Positions 35,226 to 44,075 of a DNA stretch of 58,370 nt are shown here, in pieces. Position 1 is the stretch's first letter. Each line of letters opens with the position of its first letter. This stretch comes from an uncultured Alistipes sp. (GTDB taxonomy: Bacteria > Bacteroidota > Bacteroidia > Bacteroidales > Rikenellaceae), in contig CALUMM010000011.1 of the NCBI GenBank assembly GCA_944321755.1, positions 1 through 58,370 on the forward strand, given 5' to 3'. The notes below the pieces were generated by a model. It did no database searches, was not told the DNA's origin, and saw nothing but the letters and a program-made list of their open reading frames with translations. A program made the position numbers and the translations under genes.

Positions 35226-36737
35226 ATGAAAAGGATATTTGCAAGTCTGTTCATGGTGCTGGCATTGGCATCATGTTCCAAGGAGGGGGAGGTCCGGGAA
35301 GTCTATTTCCCGCAGGAGATCGGTTTCGTGCTGTCCGATGCGGCGGGGACCGTCACGGAGGGCATGGAGATGGGCGTAACGGCAACGTGCCGACGCGACG
35401 GCGGGCAGGTCTCGCTGACCGAAGGCCGTGTGGCGAAGTATGTCGCCAAGGTTTCGGCCGACGGGGTGTCGCTGGTTCCGAAGAGCGATGCCGACCGCAT
35501 CTGTGCCAGTTACGGCGATACCGGGTTGCATTATACGGTTTTCAGCCCCTATTCCGAAACGGGATTCGAAGAGGTCCGCGTTCCGCAGAACCAAACCTAC
35601 GGCCAGGACCCGGTTCGGGCCGTCTATGGGGAGGCGTTCATGGAGCAGGTGACCGAAACGGTGATGATTCCCGTCTCGGAGCGTCCCCTGGGTTCGATCC
35701 TCGCGCTGGAAATTCCGGCCGACCTGGTGGCTGAAAAGAGCGTCACGCTGGCCGAATTGTCCCTCCTGGGCGTAACGATGGATTTCGGCGAGGGCCTGAT
35801 GCTCGACCAGGCGCGGATCGTGCCTGTCACCGTCGAACCCTTCACCGTTCCGTCGGGCGGCATCCTGGTCGGCTTCCGCACGAAGGAGGGCGAGTCGCTC
35901 TCCTCCACGATCCTCTCCGGGACGGCCGATGCCGGGCTCTCCGTGGGGGTGGGTGAAACGCTGTCGGTTTATGTTCCGTCGGCCGATCCGTTCCTGCCTT
36001 GCGAATTCCCGGTGGTCTTCCCCCTGGGCCGGAACCCGTCTGCCCGGACCGGCTATTATAATTACAGCGACGACCAGCCGGAGTGGAACAATCAGGGAAT
36101 CTGGCGCTGCTTTGCCCAGAAACAGGTCTATGCGACGTGGAATCAGGTCTCGGAACCGAGTGCAACGCTCTATCAGAAACGCGAACTGATCAATACGGGC
36201 GACATTGGCTCGATCGGTGTGAAGGGAATCTGGACCGGGGATTATTTCGAGTTCGTATTCCCGGTCGGAACGCTCGATGCCGGGAGCGTAGTCACCTTCG
36301 AAGCCCCGTTCTATGGTCGTCAGCAGCCGGTTTTCTGGACCGTGGAGTGGCTCGACGGCGGCGAATGGAGACGAAAGGTCTCGGAGATCGAGGCGTGGAA
36401 CGGAACCCGTTGCGAAGCCTCCTTTGCGACGTGCCTGTATGGATGTGTCGTCTCCTATTCGTTCGCGCTTGGGCATCCGATTCATCGCGGTCTGCTGAAA
36501 GTCCGGTTGATCTGTGCGGATGGCAGCCTGCAGGCCGACACCCAAAGCAATACGGTCGTCAAGAGAGAACTCCCCTACAACGACGGCAAGATTTATCAGG
36601 CTCCCTTCTACTTCTATTGTGAGGGTTCCGAGGTGAATGCTTTCGTATGGAGTGTCGCTCCGGGACCGGATGGCCCCGAATCGGGAATGACCGAAGACCT
36701 GCAGGTTCAGGATCAGGTCTGGGAGTGGGAAAATTGA
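35226..36737 (+). CDS. Fimbrillin-like lipoprotein, paralog of the first gene of the operon
   Basis: A 503-residue lipoprotein with lipobox LALAS-C (Cys17). The N-terminal half has the same plan as the protein at 21723 (GMEMGVTATCRRDGGQ against DDVVGVRATCTRDGVE; HYTVFSPYSETGFEE; PVTVEPFTVPSGG). The C-terminal module is clearly homologous: VKGIWTGDYFEFVFPVGTLD matches VKGSWTGDYFEFDVPVRNFE, followed by YGRQQPVFWTVEWLDGGEWR against YGRGAPLFWDVCYLDGEEWK. The two genes are therefore a duplication that has diverged and been separated by six genes. No enzyme motif is visible, so it is a likely surface glycan-binding protein recognising a related part of the same polymer. Confidence 0.76.
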   Translation: MKRIFASLFMVLALASCSKEGEVREVYFPQEIGFVLSDAAGTVTEGMEMGVTATCRRDGGQVSLTEGRVAKYVAKVSADGVSLVPKSDADRICASYGDTGLHYTVFSPYSETGFEEVRVPQNQTYGQDPVRAVYGEAFMEQVTETVMIPVSERPLGSILALEIPADLVAEKSVTLAELSLLGVTMDFGEGLMLDQARIVPVTVEPFTVPSGGILVGFRTKEGESLSSTILSGTADAGLSVGVGETLSVYVPSADPFLPCEFPVVFPLGRNPSARTGYYNYSDDQPEWNNQGIWRCFAQKQVYATWNQVSEPSATLYQKRELINTGDIGSIGVKGIWTGDYFEFVFPVGTLDAGSVVTFEAPFYGRQQPVFWTVEWLDGGEWRRKVSEIEAWNGTRCEASFATCLYGCVVSYSFALGHPIHRGLLKVRLICADGSLQADTQSNTVVKRELPYNDGKIYQAPFYFYCEGSEVNAFVWSVAPGPDGPESGMTEDLQVQDQVWEWEN

Positions 36738-36777
36738 TCAGGGAAAGGAAACCGATAACGATAACAGACTCCAAAAA

Positions 36778-39700
36778 ATGAAACGATTCTTTCTGACACT
36801 GGCTGTAACCGTTGCCATGGTTCGTATGGGAACGGCTCAGGAGGTCCGGGCCTATGAGGGCACGATCACGCTTCCGACCTATCTGCTGGATCCGGCGGAA
36901 CAGGCCCCGATTTTTGAGCGGGACTGGTCTTATCAGCGCGCCAAAAGAAGTGTCTATCCCTATCCGCTCAATGACAACATGACCCGCAATCGGAAGGATG
37001 TGACCTACGACTGTCTCTACCTGGAGAATGAATATGTGGAGTTGTGCGTGCTCCCGGAGATCGGAGGACGTCTGCTGTATGCCGTCGACAAGACCAACGG
37101 TTACGATATTTTCTACCGGAACAGCGTCGTCAAGCCTGCCAATGTGGGAATGACCGGGGCGTGGATCAGCGGTGGCGTGGAGTGGAATGCCTTCCACCAT
37201 CACCGCCAGACCAGCCATATCCCGTGTGACTGGCGGATTGTCGACAACCGCGACGGCTCGAAGACGATCTGGCTCGGAGAGACCGAATACCGCCATCGGA
37301 TGCAGTGGGCGATCGGGATCACGCTCCGCCCGGGGAAATCCTGTATGGAGATCAGCGGACGGTTGATCAATTCCACACAGAATAACAATTCGATGCTTTA
37401 CTGGTCGAATGTATCGACGCTGGTCGACGAGAACTACCAGATTTGCTTCCCGCAGAGCACGGAGTTTGTGACGTTCCACTGTAAAAACTGGTTTGCACAT
37501 TGGCCGGTCACGCATGAACCCTTCAACGACATGGACTTCTACAAGAACGGCGTGGATGCAAGCTGGTGGAAGAACCATTACATGAGCAACTCGATGTTCA
37601 TCCATGACCAGAAGGAGGATTTTGTGGCCGGATACGACCACGGCCGTCATGCGGGCACGATGCTGGTCGGCAACCACAACATCGTCAAAGGCGGCAAGTT
37701 CTGGTTGTGGGGCCCCAATTCCGAATGGGACACGCGGATTCTCACCGATACGTCGGGCCATTATTGCGAGTTGATGGTGGGCGCCTACTCCGACAACCAG
37801 CCCGACTACAACTGGAGCTTTCCGTATGAGAGCAAGGAGTTCACCCATTACTGGTATGGCATTCGGGACATGGGCGGCGTGAAGGTCGGCAGCCGCCACG
37901 CCGCATTGAACATGGACCGCCTGTCGGCGGACCGGGTTCTGGTGGGAGCCAATGCCACGGAGCGATATGCGAAGCTGACCCTTGAACTGCTGCATGGGGA
38001 TGAAGTCCTCTACTCCCGCAGCGGTGCGGTGTCGCCGTCCGAGCCGATGGTCGATACGGTTGCCGTGGCGAGCGGGCTGGCGGACCACGAGCTGACGCTG
38101 GTCCTGAAGGACGGGAACGGAAACCGGATGCTCTCCTATACGCCGGTCCGCAAGGATGCAAACTCGCCGCTGCCCGAGATCGTCGAGCCGCCGCTGCTGC
38201 CTCATCAGATCGAAAACACGGAGGAGTGTTTCCTCGTGGGGCTTCGGAACCTGCAGTTCCACAATCCGTTTGTCAATCCGGTCGATTATTTTGAGGAGGT
38301 GCTCCGCCGGGACCCCTCGGACAGCCGGACCAATACCGTGCTCGGCTCCTACTATCGGATGAGGGGTGAGTACGACAAGGCTGCGAAGTATCTCCGGACG
38401 GCGATTCGGCGTCTGACGAAGGATTATACCCGTCCGAAGGATGTCGAGGCGCTGTATAATCTGGGTCTGATCCTTCAGATACAGGGCAAGCGCGAGGCGG
38501 CCTACGATACGTTGTACCGGGCGACGTGGAATTATACGTATAATTCGGCGGCCAATACGCAGCTGGCCCGGATGTATTCGGAGGAGAAGCGCTGGGAGAT
38601 GGCCCTGGAGCGGCTCGATGAGGCGATCGCCTACAATGGACGCAACTATACGGCGCTGAATCTGAAGGGCTCGGTCCTGAAGAGTCTGGGCCGGGACGCG
38701 GAGGCGCGGGCCTGTTTCGACCGCGTGCTTGCCGACGATCCGATCAATGCCTATGCGCTGCATGAAACCGTTTCGCGCGACGACTTCCGGCGCTTCATGC
38801 GCGAACAGCCGGAATCCTATCTCGAACTGGCCATCCAGTATTGGCACAATGGATTTACGGAGACGGCCGTCCGTCTGTTGAAGGAGATCGACGCCCGCGT
38901 ACCGTATCCGACCGTGAAGATGTACTTGGGCTATCTGACCGGTGAGGAGCGCTATTTCGGGGAGGCCTTGTCGCTGCCGGTCGGCTACTGTGCGCCGTTC
39001 CGGCTTGAGACGATCCCCGTGCTGGAGAAGGCCAAGGCGGTTTGTCCGGACTCTTCGCTGCCGTACTATTACCTCGGCAATCTGTACTACAACATACAGC
39101 CGGACAATGCCATCCGGGAGTGGGAGAGGTGTGTGGAGATGCAGCCGGACAACGATCTGGCGTGGCGGAACCTCGGCTGGGCCCATTGGCTGCATACGAA
39201 GGATTACGCCAGGTCGGCCGACTGCTACCGGAAGGCCATTGCGCTGAATCCCGGTGCGGCGCTTTATCTGGAGGAGTGCGATCAGGTGCTGGAGGCCCTG
39301 GGGGCTCCCGTTCAGGAGCGCTATGACCTGCTCAAGAGCCACCATGCGACGGCCGAGAAACGCTATTATCCTTTGGCGCAGGAGGTCATAACGGGTACCT
39401 ATGTCGGGGATTACGACTATGTGCTGGAGTTGCTGGACCGGTGCTATTTCCCGACGCGGGAGGGGGTGGCCAACTTCCATGACAACTTTGTGGATGCCTT
39501 GATCCTGGCCGGCGAGGAGAAGATTGCGGAAGGAAAGGTCGAACAGGCCGTCGCGCTTTACAAGAAGGCGTTTACCTATCCGGAGAATCACCAGGTGTTC
39601 CTCGTGGACGAGCGTGCCACACACGATGCGCAGATCAACTATTGTCTCGGAGAGGCTTACGCCGCGCTTGGCCAGGACGCCGAGGCGGAGAAGTATTGGA

Positions 39701-40050
39701 AACGGGCCGCCGAACAGGATTATGAACTGAAGGGGAGCAAGGATTTCCGCTACTGGACGGGGCTTGCGTTGGAGCGTCTGGGTCGGAAGGCGGAAGCGGA
39801 GGCTGTTTTCTCAGCCCTGATTGCCGCCGGAGAGGCTGCCGTTGTCACGCAGCACGTCAATTTCTACGGAGCCGAAGGCACTACGGGCGTGACGGTCGAT
39901 ATTATCAATTCGGCGGCCTGTTATACCCAGGCGCTCGGACATCTGGGACTCGGACATAAGGGAAAGGCAAAACGGCTCTTTGCGGAGGTGCTGCGCCTGA
40001 AACCGGACCACCTCTGGGCTCACGAGTTCATGAAGCGGTTTGAAAAATAG
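36778..40050 (+). CDS. DUF5107 domain protein with tetratricopeptide repeats
   Basis: A 1090-residue exported protein: the signal peptide ends at GTAQ, with no lipobox. Residues about 30-400 form a galactose-mutarotase-like beta-sandwich region (YVELCVLPEIGGRLLYAVDK, GAWISGGVEWNAFHHH, GLETEY-like WLGETEYRHRMQW, LYWSNVSTLVDENYQI, GKFWLWGPNSEWDTRIL). These aromatic and His-rich blocks resemble the carbohydrate-binding face of GH accessory domains. From about 500 to the C-terminus there are many TPR units (LGSYYRMRGEYDKAAKYLRTA, NLYYNIQPDNAIREWERCV, NLGWAHWLHTKDYARSADCY). The catalytic status is unknown to me. DUF5107-TPR proteins occur in glycan loci of Bacteroidetes, and one possibility is an uncharacterised glycosidase. 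It follows the lipoprotein gene by 40 nt. Confidence 0.85.
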   Translation: MKRFFLTLAVTVAMVRMGTAQEVRAYEGTITLPTYLLDPAEQAPIFERDWSYQRAKRSVYPYPLNDNMTRNRKDVTYDCLYLENEYVELCVLPEIGGRLLYAVDKTNGYDIFYRNSVVKPANVGMTGAWISGGVEWNAFHHHRQTSHIPCDWRIVDNRDGSKTIWLGETEYRHRMQWAIGITLRPGKSCMEISGRLINSTQNNNSMLYWSNVSTLVDENYQICFPQSTEFVTFHCKNWFAHWPVTHEPFNDMDFYKNGVDASWWKNHYMSNSMFIHDQKEDFVAGYDHGRHAGTMLVGNHNIVKGGKFWLWGPNSEWDTRILTDTSGHYCELMVGAYSDNQPDYNWSFPYESKEFTHYWYGIRDMGGVKVGSRHAALNMDRLSADRVLVGANATERYAKLTLELLHGDEVLYSRSGAVSPSEPMVDTVAVASGLADHELTLVLKDGNGNRMLSYTPVRKDANSPLPEIVEPPLLPHQIENTEECFLVGLRNLQFHNPFVNPVDYFEEVLRRDPSDSRTNTVLGSYYRMRGEYDKAAKYLRTAIRRLTKDYTRPKDVEALYNLGLILQIQGKREAAYDTLYRATWNYTYNSAANTQLARMYSEEKRWEMALERLDEAIAYNGRNYTALNLKGSVLKSLGRDAEARACFDRVLADDPINAYALHETVSRDDFRRFMREQPESYLELAIQYWHNGFTETAVRLLKEIDARVPYPTVKMYLGYLTGEERYFGEALSLPVGYCAPFRLETIPVLEKAKAVCPDSSLPYYYLGNLYYNIQPDNAIREWERCVEMQPDNDLAWRNLGWAHWLHTKDYARSADCYRKAIALNPGAALYLEECDQVLEALGAPVQERYDLLKSHHATAEKRYYPLAQEVITGTYVGDYDYVLELLDRCYFPTREGVANFHDNFVDALILAGEEKIAEGKVEQAVALYKKAFTYPENHQVFLVDERATHDAQINYCLGEAYAALGQDAEAEKYWKRAAEQDYELKGSKDFRYWTGLALERLGRKAEAEAVFSALIAAGEAAVVTQHVNFYGAEGTTGVTVDIINSAACYTQALGHLGLGHKGKAKRLFAEVLRLKPDHLWAHEFMKRFEK

Positions 40051-40078
40051 TCCTCCGAACCCGAAAACAGAGCGCCTT

Positions 40079-41854
40079 ATGCAGGGAAGAAAAGCATGGA
40101 TGGCCGGACTGGTCGTCTGTCTGTCGTTTTTGTCCGGATGCACCCGGGCGGGGAACGGGGAGGTGGCCGCCAGGATCAGCCTTGAGTACAGTACGCATCG
40201 TCAGCTTACCGAGATGCGCGTGCAGGGCCGCGACACTACGGAGCCCAACCTCTATTATCCCCGTGTCAAGCAATTGAGCGACGGGTCGCTGCTGCTCTGC
40301 TTCATGAACGACCACTTCGGTTGGGACATTTATGTCTCGCGGAGCGAAGACGGCGGGCGGAGCTGGAGTGAAGCACAGCTGCTGCTGGAAAAATATCCGA
40401 CGACCTCCACCGTGGGGGAGGACCTGATGGTCTATGCCAATCCGGACTTCATCGAACTGAATGACGGACGCATCCTGTTGGCCTATCAGTGGCGGTACAA
40501 GAAGGGATACAACGATCTGGCCCATACGAATGAGAACTGCGGTGTGGGGATCATGACCAGCTCCGACGGAGGCCGGAGCTGGTCGGCGGCCCGGTCGGTC
40601 TATCGGGGCCGCTGCTGGGAACCGGCCCTGCTGGAGCTCCTGAGCGGCGAAATCCAGATGTACATCACCTCCAGCCAAAATGTGGTCGACGGGCTCTCCT
40701 GCCCGCGAACCGTCGTCATCCGGTCGTTCGATGGCGGGGAGACCTGGCAGGGGAAATCCGAGTGCGGCATCGGGGATAATGAGGTCATTTCGCATACGAA
40801 GGATGACCGTTTCGGTTACGATGGAATGCCGACGGCCGTGTTGCTGCAGGATGGAAGCATCGCCATGAGCATCGAGGTCTGGAGCGGAAAGTATGTCGTG
40901 GATCAGACGCCGATGATCGTCCGGACGTCGGCCGAAGAGAACTGGCATCTGGATACGGCCCGTCTGTTGCGGCAGGGCGGCCCGGCCTATCCGCAGAAGA
41001 AGCAGGCCAACAAGGACTTGATCGGTTATGGTCCCTATCTGAGCCGTCTCCCTTCCGGAGAGACCCTGTTGCTTTCCAACGGTTTGTACCGGGGCCGACA
41101 GTCGAGCTGGCTTTTCATCGGGGATGCCCGGGCCGACAATTTCGGGTTTGCCACGACGGGCTTTGACGGATATTGGGGTTCCGTGGAGTGCCTGGGCAAC
41201 GACCGGGTCCTGATCACCGGAACGGAAAAATATACCGAAGATTCCGCCGTCCGGGGCAGGATCCATCTCATGACCGGCCGTGTCAACCGGGCCCGGAGCC
41301 TCGCCCGGGGTGTCGATCCGCTGGCGGGGCCGGATGCGTTCGATGTCGAGAACAACGGCTGCTGGTATCTGGGACGCACGGTTCCGATGAAGGTTTTTTA
41401 TGATTTCGGTTATACGGAGGAGGCATTTGTGTTCGATACGTGGGTGTTTACGGATAAATTGACCGCGTACAGTGTGGAAAATTCAGATACTTCCGTAATT
41501 TTGTTGTCCAGAGGTGATGATGTCTACAGGTTGGCGGTGAATCCTGCCGGGGATTATGCGTTTTACCGCCTGGAGCGGAACTCATGGCAAGGCCTCCGTT
41601 TCGGAAAGACGGACGAGATCGAGGTTTCGGGATCGATCAATGCCGATACCGACGAGGATCTGGGATTTGCGGCTCGGGTCCGCATTCCCTGGTCCTGGAT
41701 GGACCGGAAGCCTGCGCGCGGCGAAGTGTTGCGGATCCATCCGGCTTTTTGGTACAAGGCCCGTTCTGCGGAGAAACACCCGCGGTACTGGGAGGAGCTG
41801 CAGGGCGAGGACCCGGAGAACCCGCAAAGCTGGCTGCCCGTGACACTGGAGTAA
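40079..41854 (+). CDS. Second sialidase-fold (Asp-box) lipoprotein with CBM9/DOMON-like tail
   Basis: A 591-residue lipoprotein with lipobox LSG-C, paralogous to the protein at 28342. Asp boxes are SEDGGRSW, SSDGGRSW and SFDGGETW. The first strand is LYYPRVKQLSDGSLLLCF. The shared block RCWEPALLELLSGEIQMYI carries Glu181 at the same place as Glu218 of its paralog. A C-terminal beta-sandwich (about 430-591, FDFGYTEE, NADTDEDLGFAARVRIPWSW) looks like the CBM9-like tail in degenerate form. An ATG at 40040 overlaps the previous gene, but the ATG at 40079 starts the signal peptide and is preferred. Two such enzymes in one operon suggest successive removal of two related side groups, or one active and one binding form. 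Confidence 0.77.
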   Translation: MQGRKAWMAGLVVCLSFLSGCTRAGNGEVAARISLEYSTHRQLTEMRVQGRDTTEPNLYYPRVKQLSDGSLLLCFMNDHFGWDIYVSRSEDGGRSWSEAQLLLEKYPTTSTVGEDLMVYANPDFIELNDGRILLAYQWRYKKGYNDLAHTNENCGVGIMTSSDGGRSWSAARSVYRGRCWEPALLELLSGEIQMYITSSQNVVDGLSCPRTVVIRSFDGGETWQGKSECGIGDNEVISHTKDDRFGYDGMPTAVLLQDGSIAMSIEVWSGKYVVDQTPMIVRTSAEENWHLDTARLLRQGGPAYPQKKQANKDLIGYGPYLSRLPSGETLLLSNGLYRGRQSSWLFIGDARADNFGFATTGFDGYWGSVECLGNDRVLITGTEKYTEDSAVRGRIHLMTGRVNRARSLARGVDPLAGPDAFDVENNGCWYLGRTVPMKVFYDFGYTEEAFVFDTWVFTDKLTAYSVENSDTSVILLSRGDDVYRLAVNPAGDYAFYRLERNSWQGLRFGKTDEIEVSGSINADTDEDLGFAARVRIPWSWMDRKPARGEVLRIHPAFWYKARSAEKHPRYWEELQGEDPENPQSWLPVTLE

Positions 41855-41881
41855 ATGGTTGAACTAACGGAAGAGAATATC

Positions 41882-43936
41882 ATGAAAAAGATGCTGTTTT
41901 TTCTGATTTTGGCGGGCTTGCAGATGATCGTGACGCCGATATCCGCCCAGACTTGCCGGGAACGTGCCGAGTCGCTCGTCTCAAAGATGACCCTGGAGGA
42001 GAAGGTTTCGCTCGTATCGGGACAAAAGGATGGATTCCATACGGCGGCGATCCCGCGGTTGGGGATTCCGGCCATCCGGATGGCCGACGGGCCGCAGGGG
42101 GTGCGCAACAAGACCCGGAGCACCTTCTATCCGTGCGGAATATCGCTGGCGTCGACCTGGAACCCGGAATTGGCCCGGGCAATGGGACGCGGCCTGGCTT
42201 TGGATGCCCGGGCCCGGGGCGTCGGGATCATGCTGGGCCCGGGGGTCAATATCTACCGGTCGGCACTGTGCGGGCGCAATTTCGAGTATTATGGCGAGGA
42301 TCCGGTGCTGGCTTCGGCGATAGCCTGCGGCTATATCGAAGGAATGCAGGAAAACGGAGTCATCGCCACCATCAAGCATTTTGCTGCCAACAACCAGGAG
42401 TACCGTCGTCATGTTACCAATTCGGTGGTCGACGAGCGTACTTTGCAGGAGTTGTATTTTCCGGTGTTCAGGGATGCCGTGCAAAAGGCCGGTGTGGGTG
42501 CCGTGATGACCAGTTACAATCCGTTGAACGGGGTTCATTCGGCTGAAAACCGCTGGCTGATTACGGATGTGTTGAGGAAAGAGTGGGGATTTGACGGCAT
42601 CGTCATGTCGGACTGGACATCGACCTATACGACGTTGGGATGTATGGAGAGCGGTCTCGACCTGGAGATGCCGAAGGGGTATTGGCTGAATTACGAAATG
42701 ATACGCGATCTCCTGGACCGGGGAATTGTACATGAAGGGCAGCTGGATGAGAAGTGCGTCCATATCCTGTCGACCTTGATCCGGTTCGGCTTGCTCGACC
42801 GGCCGGCCGTCGATCCCGCGCTTCCGCTGGATAACGGGGAGTGCCGCCGGATCGCCTATTCCACGGCACTGGAGGGGCCTGTATTGTTGAAAAATGCGGG
42901 TGCGCTGCCGTTGGATCGGGCGGCCCTGAAGCGGGTGGCGGTCATCGGTCCCAATGCCGATCGGATTCCCTTCGGCGGCGGAAGCGGTGAGGTGTCGCCG
43001 ATTGCGGGCCGCAGCACGACATTGTTCTCCGGGCTGTGTGCCGTTGCGGGTCGAGCGCATGTGGATACGATCCGGCTCGGAGCGGACGGTTCGTTCGATG
43101 AAGAGGCCGTGTCGCGGGCTTCGGCGGTTGTGGTGAGTGTCGGCTTTACGAAGGAGACGGAGCACGAGGGTTCCGACCGGACCTTCTCCCTCCCGGAAGG
43201 TCAGGATGAACTGGTCCGCCGGGTGGCCGGATTGAACGATCGCGTGGTGGTCGTGGTCAATTCGGGCGGTGAGGTGGCGATGCCCTGGCTGGACGAGGTG
43301 GAGGCTGTCGTCATGGCCTGGTATCCCGGACAGGAGGGCGGCCGGGCCCTGGCGTCGATATTGTCCGGCGCGGAGTCGCCGTCGGGGCGCTTGCCTGTCA
43401 CGTTCTGGGGGACATTGGAGGGAAATCCTGCAGCTTCCTATTACGGGATGCGGGAGAACGAAATCGCACCGGAAAAACGGGATCCGTTCTGTCATACGGT
43501 CTATTATGAAGGCCTTTTCTCGGGATACCGGGCCGTCGGGCAGGCCGGATTCACGCCGCTGTTTCCATTCGGGTTCGGTCTGACCTATTCGCAGTTCACC
43601 TATTCCGATCTCTCCGTTCAACCCGTTTCCGACGGGTATGATGTCTCATTTTCGGTTCACAATATCGGCAAGTGCCGGGCCTCGGACGTTCCTCAGGTTT
43701 ATGTGTCGGAGTGTAGCCCCCGGGAGCCGCGGCCTGCCAAACTTTTGAAAGGGTTTGCGAAGGTTGCATTGGCGGCTGGTGAAAAGACGCGCGTGTCTAT
43801 CCATCTGGGGAAGGATGCCTTCAGCCATTATGATGTGGCGAGTGGGGCTTTCCGGGTGTCTCCCGGTGTATTTGAGGTGATTGTCGGAGCGAATGCCGGG
43901 GATGAATCTTTGAAGACATCGCTGACCATTGAATAA
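41882..43936 (+). CDS. Glycoside hydrolase family 3 (beta-glucosidase type)
   Basis: A 684-residue exported exo-acting beta-glycosidase: signal peptide ending at ISAQ, no lipobox, so probably periplasmic. The GH3 N-terminal barrel shows MTLEEKVSLVSG, IRMADGPQGVR, GRNFEYYGEDPVLAS, IKHFAANNQEYRR and the nucleophile Asp244 in GIVMSDW. The second domain has PVLLKNAGALPLD, VAVIGPNADR and the acid/base-type motif KETEHEGSDR. A fibronectin-III-like tail (DVPQVYVSECSPREPRPAKLLKGFAKV) ends the protein. The sugar released (glucose, xylose, arabinose or another) cannot be fixed. An earlier ATG at 41855 gives an N-terminus without a signal peptide and is less likely. It is the last gene of the PUL operon. 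Confidence 0.93.
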   Translation: MKKMLFFLILAGLQMIVTPISAQTCRERAESLVSKMTLEEKVSLVSGQKDGFHTAAIPRLGIPAIRMADGPQGVRNKTRSTFYPCGISLASTWNPELARAMGRGLALDARARGVGIMLGPGVNIYRSALCGRNFEYYGEDPVLASAIACGYIEGMQENGVIATIKHFAANNQEYRRHVTNSVVDERTLQELYFPVFRDAVQKAGVGAVMTSYNPLNGVHSAENRWLITDVLRKEWGFDGIVMSDWTSTYTTLGCMESGLDLEMPKGYWLNYEMIRDLLDRGIVHEGQLDEKCVHILSTLIRFGLLDRPAVDPALPLDNGECRRIAYSTALEGPVLLKNAGALPLDRAALKRVAVIGPNADRIPFGGGSGEVSPIAGRSTTLFSGLCAVAGRAHVDTIRLGADGSFDEEAVSRASAVVVSVGFTKETEHEGSDRTFSLPEGQDELVRRVAGLNDRVVVVVNSGGEVAMPWLDEVEAVVMAWYPGQEGGRALASILSGAESPSGRLPVTFWGTLEGNPAASYYGMRENEIAPEKRDPFCHTVYYEGLFSGYRAVGQAGFTPLFPFGFGLTYSQFTYSDLSVQPVSDGYDVSFSVHNIGKCRASDVPQVYVSECSPREPRPAKLLKGFAKVALAAGEKTRVSIHLGKDAFSHYDVASGAFRVSPGVFEVIVGANAGDESLKTSLTIE

Positions 43937-44017
43937 TGGCCGGTATCGGAATTCATTGGCTTCGCGCTCAAAAGATGCCGTGCTGTTGATGATCGGCGCG
44001 GCGATGCTGCGGCAGAC

Positions 44018-44057
44018 AGCCCCGCTCCAGGCCGGATTCCCGGCCTGGAGCGGGGCT
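44018..44057. terminator. Bidirectional hairpin between convergent PULs
   Basis: A perfect 18-bp stem (44018-44035 with 44040-44057) encloses the loop ATTC. It lies between the GH3 stop codon and the GH2 stop codon, which converge. T-runs are weak on both sides, but a GC-rich stem of this length should stop polymerase from both directions. The rest of the 139-nt gap holds nothing recognisable. Confidence 0.75.
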
Positions 44058-44075
44058 TGTCCGAAGCCTCCGGGA

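Noticed and set aside
44018-44057. The perfect hairpin as an IS end or recombination site.
   Set aside because: No second copy, transposase or target duplication is visible, and its place between two stop codons fits a bidirectional terminator.
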